From the NCBI RefSeq assembly GCF_039912695.1, contig NZ_JBDSPJ010000002.1, positions 124,001 to 188,000 on the forward strand: DNA of 64,000 bases. Direction: 5' to 3'. The notes under the pieces were generated by a model. It ran no database searches. It saw nothing but the letters and a program-made list of their open reading frames with translations, and had not been told where the DNA came from. The position numbers and the translations under genes were made by a program. The stretch comes from Pseudolysinimonas_A sp039912695. Lineage in GTDB: Bacteria > Actinomycetota > Actinomycetes > Actinomycetales > Microbacteriaceae. Positions 35,418 through 42,976 of the stretch are shown piece by piece (within the stretch, counting starts at the first letter, position 1; each line of letters starts with the position of its first letter).

Positions 35418-35837
35418 TCAGGATGCTTCGTGCGAACGCGAAATCGCGCCGAGCAGACCGTTGAGATAACCGGCCGAGTCTTCAGTACTCAGAGTGGTCG
35501 CCAACTCGACCGCCTCCGAGATCGCGACCCCGTCGGGGACCTCGTCGTTGTGCAGGATCTCCCACGCCGCCATCCGGGCGATGGCACGGTCGAGGGCCGG
35601 CATCCGCGCCAGCGACCACCCGAGTGCGTGGGACTCGATCTCTTCGTCGAGGTCTTCGAGGTGAGCATCCACCCCCTCAACCATCTCTCGGGCGTACAGC
35701 CACGACGACTCGCGCTGCGGCTGCTGCGAGGCGCGCTCGGCCTCCTCGCCCAGGAGGGTCGAAATCGGGATTCCGCGGACGTCCGCCCCGAACAGGATGT
35801 CGATGGCGCGTTTGCGCGCCTTGCTTCTTGAACTCAC
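35418..35837 (-). CDS. nusB: Transcription antitermination factor NusB
   Basis: NusB with NusE (S10) binds boxA RNA in rRNA antitermination. The 139-aa helical protein has 'SRSKARKRAIDILFGADVRG', 'LARMPALDRAIARMAAWEI' and 'AVELATTLSTEDSAGYLNGLLGAI', the standard family pattern. Start GTG at 35837, 37 bp after efp. Confidence 0.97.
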   Translation of the reverse strand: MSSRSKARKRAIDILFGADVRGIPISTLLGEEAERASQQPQRESSWLYAREMVEGVDAHLEDLDEEIESHALGWSLARMPALDRAIARMAAWEILHNDEVPDGVAISEAVELATTLSTEDSAGYLNGLLGAISRSHEAS

Positions 35838-35874
35838 GGTGTGGGAGCGATCACAGGGCTGACGTCGCCAACGA

Positions 35875-36438
35875 CTAGTCGGTCACGCGGCCGAGGTAGT
35901 CACCCGTGCGGGTGTCGACCTTGACCTTCGTGCCCTGTTCGAGAAACAGCGGCACCTGCATTTCGTAACCGGTCTCGAGCGTGGCCGGCTTCGTGCCTGC
36001 GCTCGAACGGTCGCCCTGCAGACCAGGCTCGGTGTAGGTGACCTCGAGGATCACCGAGGTCGGAAGCTCGACGTACAGCGGCTCCCCCTCGTTGGTCGCA
36101 ACCGTGGCGATCTGGTTTTCGAGCATGAAGTTGGCGGCATCCCCGACAATCGCAGACGGGATCGTGATCTGGTCGTAGTCGGCCGTGTCCATGAACACGA
36201 AGCCGTCGCCATCCTTGTAGAGGTACTGGAAGTCGCGGCGGTCGACAATCGCAAAGTCGATCTTGGTGCCAGCGTTGAACGTGCGGTCGACGACCTTGCC
36301 GCTCATGATGTTCTTCATTTTGGTGCGCACGAACGCGCCGCCCTTGCCAGGCTTGACGTGCTGGAACTCGATCACGTTCCAGAGCTGACCGTCGATGTTG
36401 AGAACGCTGCCGTTCTTGATGTCGTTCGTGGTTGCCAC
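35875..36438 (-). CDS. efp: Elongation factor P
   Basis: EF-P rescues ribosomes stalled at polyproline stretches. The 187-aa, three-domain protein has the tip loop 'HVKPGKGGAFVRTK' with Lys32 at the position reached into the peptidyl transferase centre, and the C-terminal 'GTKVKVDTRTGDYLGRV' signature. It is followed by nusB, the usual actinobacterial pair. Polyproline runs in the protein at 62777-63346 would be likely clients. Confidence 0.98.
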   Translation of the reverse strand: MATTNDIKNGSVLNIDGQLWNVIEFQHVKPGKGGAFVRTKMKNIMSGKVVDRTFNAGTKIDFAIVDRRDFQYLYKDGDGFVFMDTADYDQITIPSAIVGDAANFMLENQIATVATNEGEPLYVELPTSVILEVTYTEPGLQGDRSSAGTKPATLETGYEMQVPLFLEQGTKVKVDTRTGDYLGRVTD

Positions 36439-36468
36439 GAGGGACGAGCTTAGGCCACTCCCGGTCGG

Positions 36469-36912
36469 CTAAAGGCCCGCGCCACGACCGATGGCGGCCA
36501 AGGCCAACACATAGGAGTCGAACCCGAAACCGGCGATCACGCCGGTGGCGACAGCCGAGATGACGGAGTTGTGGCGAAACGATTCGCGCGCGTGAGGGTT
36601 GGAGATGTGCACCTCGATCAGTGGGATGCCGGCATCCGTCACCATCTTCGAAGCGTCGCGCAGTGCGTAGCTGTAGTGCGTGAACGCAGCTGGATTCATA
36701 ATCACCGGCGTCTTGGCGTCGACGGCCTCGTGCAGCCAGTGGATGAGTTCCGCTTCGTCGTCGGTCTGCCTCAGATCGATCTCGGTGCCCTCCGGAGCGT
36801 TCTCGACGAGCCGCACCCGCAGCGCCGACAGGTCTTGCGCGCCGTAGACGTCGGGTTCCCGGCTGCCCAGGCGCCCGAGGTTGGGACCGTTGAGAACGAG
36901 CACGCGCGACAT
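36469..36912 (-). CDS. aroQ: 3-dehydroquinate dehydratase, type II
   Basis: AroQ dehydrates 3-dehydroquinate in the shikimate pathway. The 147-aa protein shows 'VLNGPNLGRLGSREPDVYG' (active-site Asn, Arg and Tyr) and 'EVHISNPHARESFRH' with the catalytic His and Arg. The start ATG at 36912 gives MSRVLVLNGPN. The open frame further upstream only reads the repeat array and is not used. Confidence 0.97.
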   Translation of the reverse strand: MSRVLVLNGPNLGRLGSREPDVYGAQDLSALRVRLVENAPEGTEIDLRQTDDEAELIHWLHEAVDAKTPVIMNPAAFTHYSYALRDASKMVTDAGIPLIEVHISNPHARESFRHNSVISAVATGVIAGFGFDSYVLALAAIGRGAGL

Positions 36913-36944
36913 GGGTTGAGCGTATCGCCCGGCTGCACACCGGT

Positions 36945-37054
36945 GGCTGAGCAGCACGCGAAGCGTGCGTGTCCCCGCTGGCTGAGCAGCACGCGAAGCG
37001 TGCGTGTCCTCGCTGGCTGAGCAGCACGCGAAGCGTGCGTGTCGAAGCCCGCCC
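36945..37054. repeat. Three 35-bp tandem palindromic units left of the GIY-YIG gene
   Basis: Units begin at 36945, 36980 and 37015 with a 35-bp period. Each reads GGCTGAGCAG, then GCACGC-GAA-GCGTGC (a hairpin with GAA loop), then GTGTC. The third unit ends GTGTCGAAGCCC, giving the full element GGCTGAGCAG-hairpin-GTGTCGAAGCCC. The same element occurs inverted at 37388-37430 on the other side of the GIY-YIG gene, with a different stem. Confidence 0.93.
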
Positions 37055-37101
37055 TGTGGGCAACCTCAGCACGTGCGCGGCTGCAGGGGCAATCTGGCCC
37101 G

Positions 37102-37437
37102 ATGCCGCACGTCTACCTCCTCAAGTGTGCTGACGGCACGTATTACGTCGGCAGCACTTGGGACCTCGAGAGGCGACTCTGGCAGCATTCGATGGACTCG
37201 GAGACTGCCTACACCGCGAAGCGACTACCCGTGGAACTCGTGTTTGCGCAGGAGTATGACCGGGTCGATGAGGCCTGGGAACGCGAAAGGCAGATCCATG
37301 GCTGGTCTCGACGCAAGAAGGAGGCTCTCATCGCTCAGCACTACGACGAGCTCCCTGCGTTGAGTCGCGGCACACATCTCCGCACTCGGGGCTTCGACAC
37401 GTCGCCTTCGGCGACTGCTCAGCCAGCGGATGAGTGA
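37102..37437 (+). CDS. GIY-YIG nuclease domain protein
   Basis: A 111-aa protein on the plus strand inside the minus-strand aro cluster. It has 'HVYLLKCADGTYYVGST' (the VYL and YVG elements of GIY-YIG), 'DLERRLWQH' and the catalytic-Glu region 'AWERERQIHGWSRRKKEALI', placing it with the small YhbQ/UPF0213-like proteins. The end of the protein (about 96-111, GFDTSPSATAQPADE) is translated from a palindromic element at 37388-37430, so the repeat supplies the C-terminus. Start ATG 37102. Function is unknown; DNA cleavage is inferred from the fold. Confidence 0.88.
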   Translation: MPHVYLLKCADGTYYVGSTWDLERRLWQHSMDSETAYTAKRLPVELVFAQEYDRVDEAWERERQIHGWSRRKKEALIAQHYDELPALSRGTHLRTRGFDTSPSATAQPADE

Positions 37438-37480
37438 CCTACTCCGCGACTGCTCAGCCAGCGGATGAGTGACCTACTCG
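37388..37480. repeat. Inverted palindromic element plus a 35-bp direct duplication right of the GIY-YIG gene
   Basis: At 37388-37430 the sequence is the reverse complement form of the left element: GGGGCTTCGACAC, then GTCGCC-TTC-GGCGAC, then TGCTCAGCCAGCGG. A 35-bp stretch from 37411 to 37445 is repeated at 37446-37480 with one difference. The unit covers half of the palindrome plus the bases that encode the aroB stop (37474-37476), so the duplication took in the aroB 3' end. Confidence 0.92.
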
Positions 37481-38568
37481 GCGACGTTCTGGTAGGCGAG
37501 AAAGAGCAGCGCATCCTCGGGTCCGTTGAGCACCGTCGGACGACCAATAGCGTCGAGCACGATGAAGCGCAGCATCCCCGCCCGGGACTTTTTGTCGCGG
37601 CGCATCGTTGCTAGCAGCGTCTGCCAGCGACCGAGCGGATAGCTGGTCGGCAGCGACAGAGACGACAGGATGCGGCGGTGCCGGTCGACGTCGGCATCCG
37701 AGAGCGAGCGGGTCAGCCGCGACAACTCGGCGGCGAAGACCATTCCGATCGCGACCGCAGCGCCGTGGCGCCACTGGTACCGCTCGGCGTGTTCGATTGC
37801 GTGGGCGAGCGTGTGCCCGTAGTTGAGAATTTCGCGCACACCCTGCTCGGTGAAATCCTCCCCAACGACTCGGGCTTTGACAGCGATCGACAGTTCGATG
37901 AGTCGCCGAAACTGGGGTGTCGTGGGATCTGTCGCGGCGTCGACGTCCGCTTCCAGGATGTCGAGGATCTCGGGTTCGGCGATGAACCCCGCCTTCGCGA
38001 TTTCGGCGAATCCGGCGAGAATCTCGTTCTTCGGCAGTGCGTCGAGCAGGGCGAGGTCGCAGATGACCGCGCGCGGAGCGTGGAACGCCCCGACGAGGTT
38101 CTTGCCCTCCGCGGTGTTAATGCCGGTCTTGCCACCGACCGAGGCGTCGACCATTCCGAGAACCGTCGTCGGAATTTGGAGGACGTCGACGCCGCGCAGC
38201 CAGGTTGCTGCAACGAACCCGGCCAGGTCGGTCGTCGCTCCCCCGCCGAGACCGATGACGGCGTCGGTGCGCGTGAAGTCGGTCTGGCCCATGATCTGCC
38301 AGCAGAATGCGGCAACCTCGACACGCTTGGCCGCCTCGGCATCCGGAATCTCGGCGAGGATGACCTCGTAGCGGCCGGACAGCTCTTCGCGCAACGCCTC
38401 GGCTCGGGCGCCGAGCGGCGGGGCATGCACGATGAGGACTTTCGCGGTCTTCGGGTTGAGCAACTCGGGGATCATCCCGAGCAGGTCGCGGCCGATGACG
38501 ACATCGTAGGAAGAAGAACCGGCGTCGGAATCACCCGCAACCGGGATCGTGATCACATCGTCAGCCAT
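37474..38568 (-). CDS. aroB: 3-dehydroquinate synthase
   Basis: AroB makes 3-dehydroquinate from DAHP with NAD and a metal. The 364-aa protein shows 'GLGGGATTDLAGFVAATWLRG', 'PTTVLGMVDASVGGKTGIN', the metal-binding 'LNYGHTLAHAIEH' and 'WRHGAAVAIGM'. It overlaps aroK by 16 bp. Its last codons and stop lie in the 35-bp repeat unit 37446-37480. Confidence 0.97.
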   Translation of the reverse strand: MADDVITIPVAGDSDAGSSSYDVVIGRDLLGMIPELLNPKTAKVLIVHAPPLGARAEALREELSGRYEVILAEIPDAEAAKRVEVAAFCWQIMGQTDFTRTDAVIGLGGGATTDLAGFVAATWLRGVDVLQIPTTVLGMVDASVGGKTGINTAEGKNLVGAFHAPRAVICDLALLDALPKNEILAGFAEIAKAGFIAEPEILDILEADVDAATDPTTPQFRRLIELSIAVKARVVGEDFTEQGVREILNYGHTLAHAIEHAERYQWRHGAAVAIGMVFAAELSRLTRSLSDADVDRHRRILSSLSLPTSYPLGRWQTLLATMRRDKKSRAGMLRFIVLDAIGRPTVLNGPEDALLFLAYQNVAE

Positions 38569-39074
38569 GCGGCGACCTCTCGGGTGATGGTGTCGAAGTC
38601 GCCGTTTGAGGTGTCGAAGGTCATCGTTGCGACTTCCTCGTACAGCGAACGTCGCGCGGCGTAAATGCGCTCCCAGTCGGTGACGCCGCCGGCGAGTAGC
38701 GGACGCTTGCCCGGATCGACGGCGAGCCGTTTCGCCACCACCTCCGGCGTCACCGTCAGCAGGATGACGCGCTGCATCGCGAGATCGGCGCGGGTGTCGG
38801 CATCCAACACCGCTCCCCCGCCGAGCGAGACCACATGGTCAGAGTGCAGGGCCGCGACGACAGCCTTGCGCTCCCACTTGCGGAATCGTGCTTCTCCGTG
38901 GGTCGCAAAAATCTCGGCGATCGGCCCGTGTTCGGCGACCACAACGCGGTCGGTGTCGGTGAACCCGACGCCGAGGATGCGCGCGATCCGTTTGCCGATC
39001 TTGGTCTTGCCCGATGCCATCGGCCCGACGAACACGACGGGCGGACTCACGAGCGGGCTGACGCCGGAAGTCAT
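38553..39074 (-). CDS. aroK: Shikimate kinase
   Basis: AroK phosphorylates shikimate. The 173-aa P-loop protein has Walker A 'GPMASGKTKIGK', shikimate-binding 'FTDTDRVV', 'EARFRKWE' and 'VSLGGGAV', and the lid 'GKRPLL'. The ATG overlaps the aroC stop (ATGA) and the 3' end overlaps aroB. Confidence 0.97.
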   Translation of the reverse strand: MTSGVSPLVSPPVVFVGPMASGKTKIGKRIARILGVGFTDTDRVVVAEHGPIAEIFATHGEARFRKWERKAVVAALHSDHVVSLGGGAVLDADTRADLAMQRVILLTVTPEVVAKRLAVDPGKRPLLAGGVTDWERIYAARRSLYEEVATMTFDTSNGDFDTITREVAAWLTM

Positions 39075-40279
39075 TCTTCGGGAACCGACAAACCGGCGGT
39101 ACGCAGGTTGTCGGGCATCGCGGCGAGGTAGCCCTCGAGGTTGCGGCGGGTCTCACCGATCGAGTCGCCGCCGAACTTTTCGAGCATCGCGTTGGCAAGA
39201 ACCAGAGCGACCATCGCCTCCGCGACGACTCCGGCCGCCGGTACCGCGCAGACATCGGAGCGCTGGTGGTGTGCTTCGGCCGCCGTGCCGGTGGCGACGT
39301 CGACCGTGCGCAAAGCGTGAGGCACGGTCGCGATCGGCTTCATGCCAGCACGCACCCGCAACAGAGTGCCGGTCGACATCCCGCCCTCAATGCCGCCCGC
39401 ACGGTCGGACAGTCGGGTGATGCCGTCGGCACCGATCACGAGTTCGTCGTGCGCGCTCGAGCCGGGCCGTGTCGTCGTGGTGAAGCCGTCTCCGACTTCA
39501 ACGCCCTTGATCGCCTGGATGCTCATCACTGCGGCGGCGAGCTGGCCATCGAGTCGCCGGTCCCAGTGCACGTACGAGCCGAGTCCGGGCGGAACGCCAT
39601 AGGCGAGCACCTCGACGATGCCGCCGAGAGTGTCACCCGCCTCGTGCGCGCGGTCGACCTCGGCCACCATCTGGGCGGATGTGGCCGGGTCGAAGCACCG
39701 AAGCGGATCGGCATCGAGCATCTCGACATCATCGGCTGCCGGCAGCGCAGCGCCCTCCGGCACGTGGATCGGCCCGATCGACAGGGTGTGCGCAACCAGC
39801 CGGACGCCGAGTTCGCCAAGGAACCTGCGGGCGACAGCACCGAGTGCGACCCGTGCGGCGGTCTCCCGCGCGCTCGCGCGTTCCAGCACGTTCCGCGACT
39901 CCTCGAAGTCGTACTTCTGCATCCCGACCAGGTCGGCATGCCCGGGTCGTGGCCGGGTCAGCGGGGCGCCGCGTCCTTTCGGCAGCTCCTCGACATCCAC
40001 CGGCTCAGCGCTCATCACATCGACCCAGCGCGGCCACTCGGTGTTGCCGACGCGGAGGGCGATCGGTGAACCCATGCTCAACCCGAATCGGACGCCGCCC
40101 GAGATTTCGAGAGCGTCCTCCTCGAACTTCATCCGGGCGCCACGACCGTAGCCGAGCTTGCGGCGTTGCAGGTCGGCTTGGATGTCAGCCTTCGACACCG
40201 GGACGCCGGCAGGCAGACCCTCGAGAATCGCCACCAGCTCGGGGCCGTGGGACTCCCCGGCAGTCAGCCAGCGCAACAT
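39071..40279 (-). CDS. aroC: Chorismate synthase
   Basis: AroC makes chorismate, the precursor used by TrpE in this same window. The protein (402 aa) shows 'LTAGESHGPELVAILEGLPAG', 'RPGHADLVGMQKYDF', 'RASARETAARVALGAVARRFL' and 'HQRSDVCAVPAAGVVAEAM', the family's flavin and substrate signatures. I start at ATG 40279 (MLRWLTAGESHG), which has GAGAGG 9 nt upstream; the ATG three codons earlier would sit on that ribosome binding site. Confidence 0.97.
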   Translation of the reverse strand: MLRWLTAGESHGPELVAILEGLPAGVPVSKADIQADLQRRKLGYGRGARMKFEEDALEISGGVRFGLSMGSPIALRVGNTEWPRWVDVMSAEPVDVEELPKGRGAPLTRPRPGHADLVGMQKYDFEESRNVLERASARETAARVALGAVARRFLGELGVRLVAHTLSIGPIHVPEGAALPAADDVEMLDADPLRCFDPATSAQMVAEVDRAHEAGDTLGGIVEVLAYGVPPGLGSYVHWDRRLDGQLAAAVMSIQAIKGVEVGDGFTTTTRPGSSAHDELVIGADGITRLSDRAGGIEGGMSTGTLLRVRAGMKPIATVPHALRTVDVATGTAAEAHHQRSDVCAVPAAGVVAEAMVALVLANAMLEKFGGDSIGETRRNLEGYLAAMPDNLRTAGLSVPEE

Positions 40280-40292
40280 ACCCACCATCCTC

Positions 40293-41141
40293 TCAGCCAG
40301 CAGAGCCTTCCACGTGCAGGCCGACCGACTCGCGCATCGCGGCGATCACATCCTCTTCATCATCGAGTTGGCCGCCTTCTTGGCCGGTGACGAAGATGCG
40401 CACCTGGGCGATCGCCTGGTGCAACAGCATCTCGAGACCGTTGACGACGAGCGCGTCTCGTTCTCCCCAGCGCGCGGCTCGGGGCGTCGGCCACGGGTCG
40501 TAGGGCACCTCGAGCAACACCGAGCCGAGATCGGCCTCCGGCACGTCGTCCGGGTCGACGTCTCCCGGCAGCGTGTTGATCACCAGATCGGCGCGCAGCG
40601 GCATCGCCGACCCGTAGAGCCGCCATTCGGTGTGGACGCCAAGTCGATCTCCGAGCACTTCGAGCGCCGCAATCCCGTCGAGGCTGCGACCCGAAATCAC
40701 AATGCGAGACGCGCCGAGTTGTGCGGCTGCCAGAAAGGCGGAGGCTGCGGTCGCGCCGGTACCGATCACGTGAGCGATATCGACATCCGCGATGTGGTGA
40801 TCGGCAAGGGCTCCGACAATGCCCGCCACATCGGTGTTGAAGCCGCGGAGCCGATCGCCGTCGACGAGCACGGTATTCGCGACACCGGAGGAATCGACGA
40901 GCGGGGTGCGCGAGGTCAGCATCGGCAGAACCTCGCGTTTCAGCGGCATCGTCAGCGACAGACCACGCCAACTCAGGTCGAGGCCGCCGACAAACCCAGG
41001 AAGGGTGCCCGCAGGCACGTCACACCGCTCGTAACTCCACGGCAAACCGAGCACCCGGTACGCAGCTAGGTGAAGTTGGGGCGAACGAGAGTGCTCGATC
41101 GGCGACCCCAGAACCGCGAGGCGCTGCACGGGGGCGCTCAC
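40293..41141 (-). CDS. aroE: Shikimate dehydrogenase
   Basis: AroE reduces 3-dehydroshikimate with NADPH. The 282-aa protein has 'VLGSPIEHSRSPQLH', the catalytic lysine in 'LSLTMPLKREV', 'ANTVLVDGDRLRGFNTDVAG' and a Rossmann 'VIGTGATAASA' with Ala/Thr in the usual glycine-rich turn. The start GTG at 41141 overlaps the mltG stop (GTGA); a TTG two codons upstream is also in frame. Confidence 0.94.
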   Translation of the reverse strand: MSAPVQRLAVLGSPIEHSRSPQLHLAAYRVLGLPWSYERCDVPAGTLPGFVGGLDLSWRGLSLTMPLKREVLPMLTSRTPLVDSSGVANTVLVDGDRLRGFNTDVAGIVGALADHHIADVDIAHVIGTGATAASAFLAAAQLGASRIVISGRSLDGIAALEVLGDRLGVHTEWRLYGSAMPLRADLVINTLPGDVDPDDVPEADLGSVLLEVPYDPWPTPRAARWGERDALVVNGLEMLLHQAIAQVRIFVTGQEGGQLDDEEDVIAAMRESVGLHVEGSAG

Positions 41142-42511
41142 GCGCAATACGTGGCGTTCTCAGGGCTCGCCTTGCACCAAGCCTTGAGCTGCGCGACGGC
41201 CGCCTCGTGCTGAGCGAGCGTTTCCGAGAACACCGTCTCGCCCGACTGCAGGTTGATCGGCACAAAGTACAGCCACAGACCGTCCGCCGGCGCGATCGCC
41301 GCCTTGATGGCGGCCTCTCCCGGGTTGCCGATCGGACCATACGGCAAACCCTCGTGCACGTAGGTGTTGTAGAGGTTGCTCGGGTCGGCACGCTCGGCAG
41401 GAGTGGTCCAGACAGTGTGGGTGTTGCCCGTGCCGTAGGCGACGGTCGCATCGGACTGCAGCAGCATCCCCTGGTCGATGCGGTTGTAGAACACCCGCGC
41501 GATCTTCGGCATGTCGGTCGTGCCGCCCGCCTCGCGTTGCACGAGCGCCGCCATCTTCAAAATCTTGAGGCGGTCCGCCGGAGCGACCCCGTTCGCGTCG
41601 AGCACCGAGATCGTCTTGTCGACCATCTGCTGGATGACCTCCGGCGCCGTGACGCCGGGATCGAACGTGTAGGTCGCGGGGAACAGCCAACCTTCGACGC
41701 TCGGCGAATCGGACGAGACTCCGTATGACGCGAAGTCGGCGGCCGCAGCAGTGAAGTCGTCGACGGAGATGCCCGTTCCGGCGGAGAGTTGGTCGAACGC
41801 CTGGTCGATCGACATGCCCTCCTTGATCAGCACCGTGTTGATGATCTTGTTGGCGGGATCCTGCAGGGCCGCGACCGCAGAAGCCGCGCTCATCTGCTCT
41901 TGCAGTTTGTAGTTGCCGGGCTCGAACGTGATGTCGGGATTCGCGATGAGGTACTGATAGGTCGCGTCGAAAGTCATCGTGACCTTCGAATCGACGAGTG
42001 TGCGGGCGATGTCCGACCCGATGTCACCCGACTGGATGACGACGGTCACTGCGGTGCCGTTGCCCGTCCCGGGGTAATCAATCGGCACCTGCCAGCCGAG
42101 CAGCTCGCGCACCTTGTCTTGGTGGAAGGTCCAGGCGTAGGCGAATCCGCCGCCGCCAACCACCAGCAGCGTGACGACCACGATCGCGAGCGCAAGCAGA
42201 CCGCGGCGCTTCTTCTTCGGTGCCTTCGGCGATTTCGGCGAGCCCGGAGTTCTTCCCCCGCTGCCGCCATCCCGACCGCCCCGGGACGCCTGCTGTTCTT
42301 CTTGCTCACGCATCTGACGGCGAGTCAGCCCTTCGACAGGGGCAGAACCGGCTCCCGACTGGGCCTCAGCAGCCGCAACCGCGAAGGGGTCGGAGGCGCG
42401 CACACTCGGATATTCGGACGCGGACGGCTCCGCAGAGCTGGGAGTCTGGGGCCGAACGGGTTCTCCGCCTGCGGGACGGAAAATCTCGTCCCAGCTCGGT
42501 TCGTTCGCCAC
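41138..42511 (-). CDS. mltG: Endolytic murein transglycosylase (YceG family)
   Basis: MltG cuts nascent peptidoglycan near the membrane. The 457-aa protein has a long disordered, Pro/Ser/Gly-rich cytoplasmic N-terminus (about 1-125), one membrane span (LLALAIVVVTLLVVGGGGFAYAW), a LysM-like region and the YceG domain with 'AALVQREAGGTTDMPKIARVFYNR', where Glu in VQRE is the catalytic residue, and 'YNTYVHEGLPYGPIGNPG'. Start GTG at 42511, 1 bp after ruvX. Residues 73-79 (PVEGLTR) are read through a palindrome-like sequence at 42329-42345. Confidence 0.94.
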   Translation of the reverse strand: MANEPSWDEIFRPAGGEPVRPQTPSSAEPSASEYPSVRASDPFAVAAAEAQSGAGSAPVEGLTRRQMREQEEQQASRGGRDGGSGGRTPGSPKSPKAPKKKRRGLLALAIVVVTLLVVGGGGFAYAWTFHQDKVRELLGWQVPIDYPGTGNGTAVTVVIQSGDIGSDIARTLVDSKVTMTFDATYQYLIANPDITFEPGNYKLQEQMSAASAVAALQDPANKIINTVLIKEGMSIDQAFDQLSAGTGISVDDFTAAAADFASYGVSSDSPSVEGWLFPATYTFDPGVTAPEVIQQMVDKTISVLDANGVAPADRLKILKMAALVQREAGGTTDMPKIARVFYNRIDQGMLLQSDATVAYGTGNTHTVWTTPAERADPSNLYNTYVHEGLPYGPIGNPGEAAIKAAIAPADGLWLYFVPINLQSGETVFSETLAQHEAAVAQLKAWCKASPENATYCA

Positions 42512-42512
42512 G

Positions 42513-42974
42513 TCAACTACCTCCGTCGGGTTCGACCAGGGTCCCCGGCGGTCGTCCGGCGGAGCGCTCCGAGTCGAGAGCATTCTGCAGGATGATAACA
42601 GCGGCAACTTGATCGATTACGGCACGCGATTCCTTCGTGCGTCGCCCTGAGTCTCGCAGTGCACGCTGGGCAGACACCGTGGAAAGTCGCTCGTCGACCA
42701 GCCGCACCGGCATCCCGAGCGCGTTTGCCAGCATCGAGGCGAAGTCCCGCGCATCTGTTGTGGATGCCGTGTCGCCGCCGTTGAGCGACAGCGGGAGGCC
42801 GACCACGATCTCGATCGCCCCGTACTCCTCACTGAGGATGCGAAACGAACGTTCGTCGGCATCCACCCGTGCCAAAGTTGCGACGGGAGTCGCGAGCATC
42901 CCGTCGCGGTCGCACACCGCCACGCCGACCCGAGCTTTGCCTACGTCGACGCCGAGCCGCACTCCGGGACGCAC
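42513..42974 (-). CDS. ruvX: Holliday junction resolvase-like RuvX (YqgF)
   Basis: A 153-aa RNase H-fold protein with 'LGVDVGKARVGVAVCD', 'VVGLPLSLNGGD' and 'RLVDERLSTVSAQRAL', the three acidic active-site regions of the YqgF family, linked to rRNA maturation and Holliday junction work. The GTG at 42974 lies 2 bp after the alaS stop; a frame running up to 43631 is antisense-like read-through of alaS in another frame and is not used. Confidence 0.95.
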   Translation of the reverse strand: MRPGVRLGVDVGKARVGVAVCDRDGMLATPVATLARVDADERSFRILSEEYGAIEIVVGLPLSLNGGDTASTTDARDFASMLANALGMPVRLVDERLSTVSAQRALRDSGRRTKESRAVIDQVAAVIILQNALDSERSAGRPPGTLVEPDGGS

Positions 42975-42976
42975 GG

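Noticed and set aside
36469..36957. AroQ with an extra N-terminal segment
   Set aside because: The extra residues come from the repeat array; MSRVLVLNGPN at 36912 is the expected start.
36945..37054. Looked like a short CRISPR array (35-bp period, palindromic repeats)
   Set aside because: Units follow each other with no spacers, each has its own hairpin, and no cas gene is near. It is a tandem palindromic repeat.
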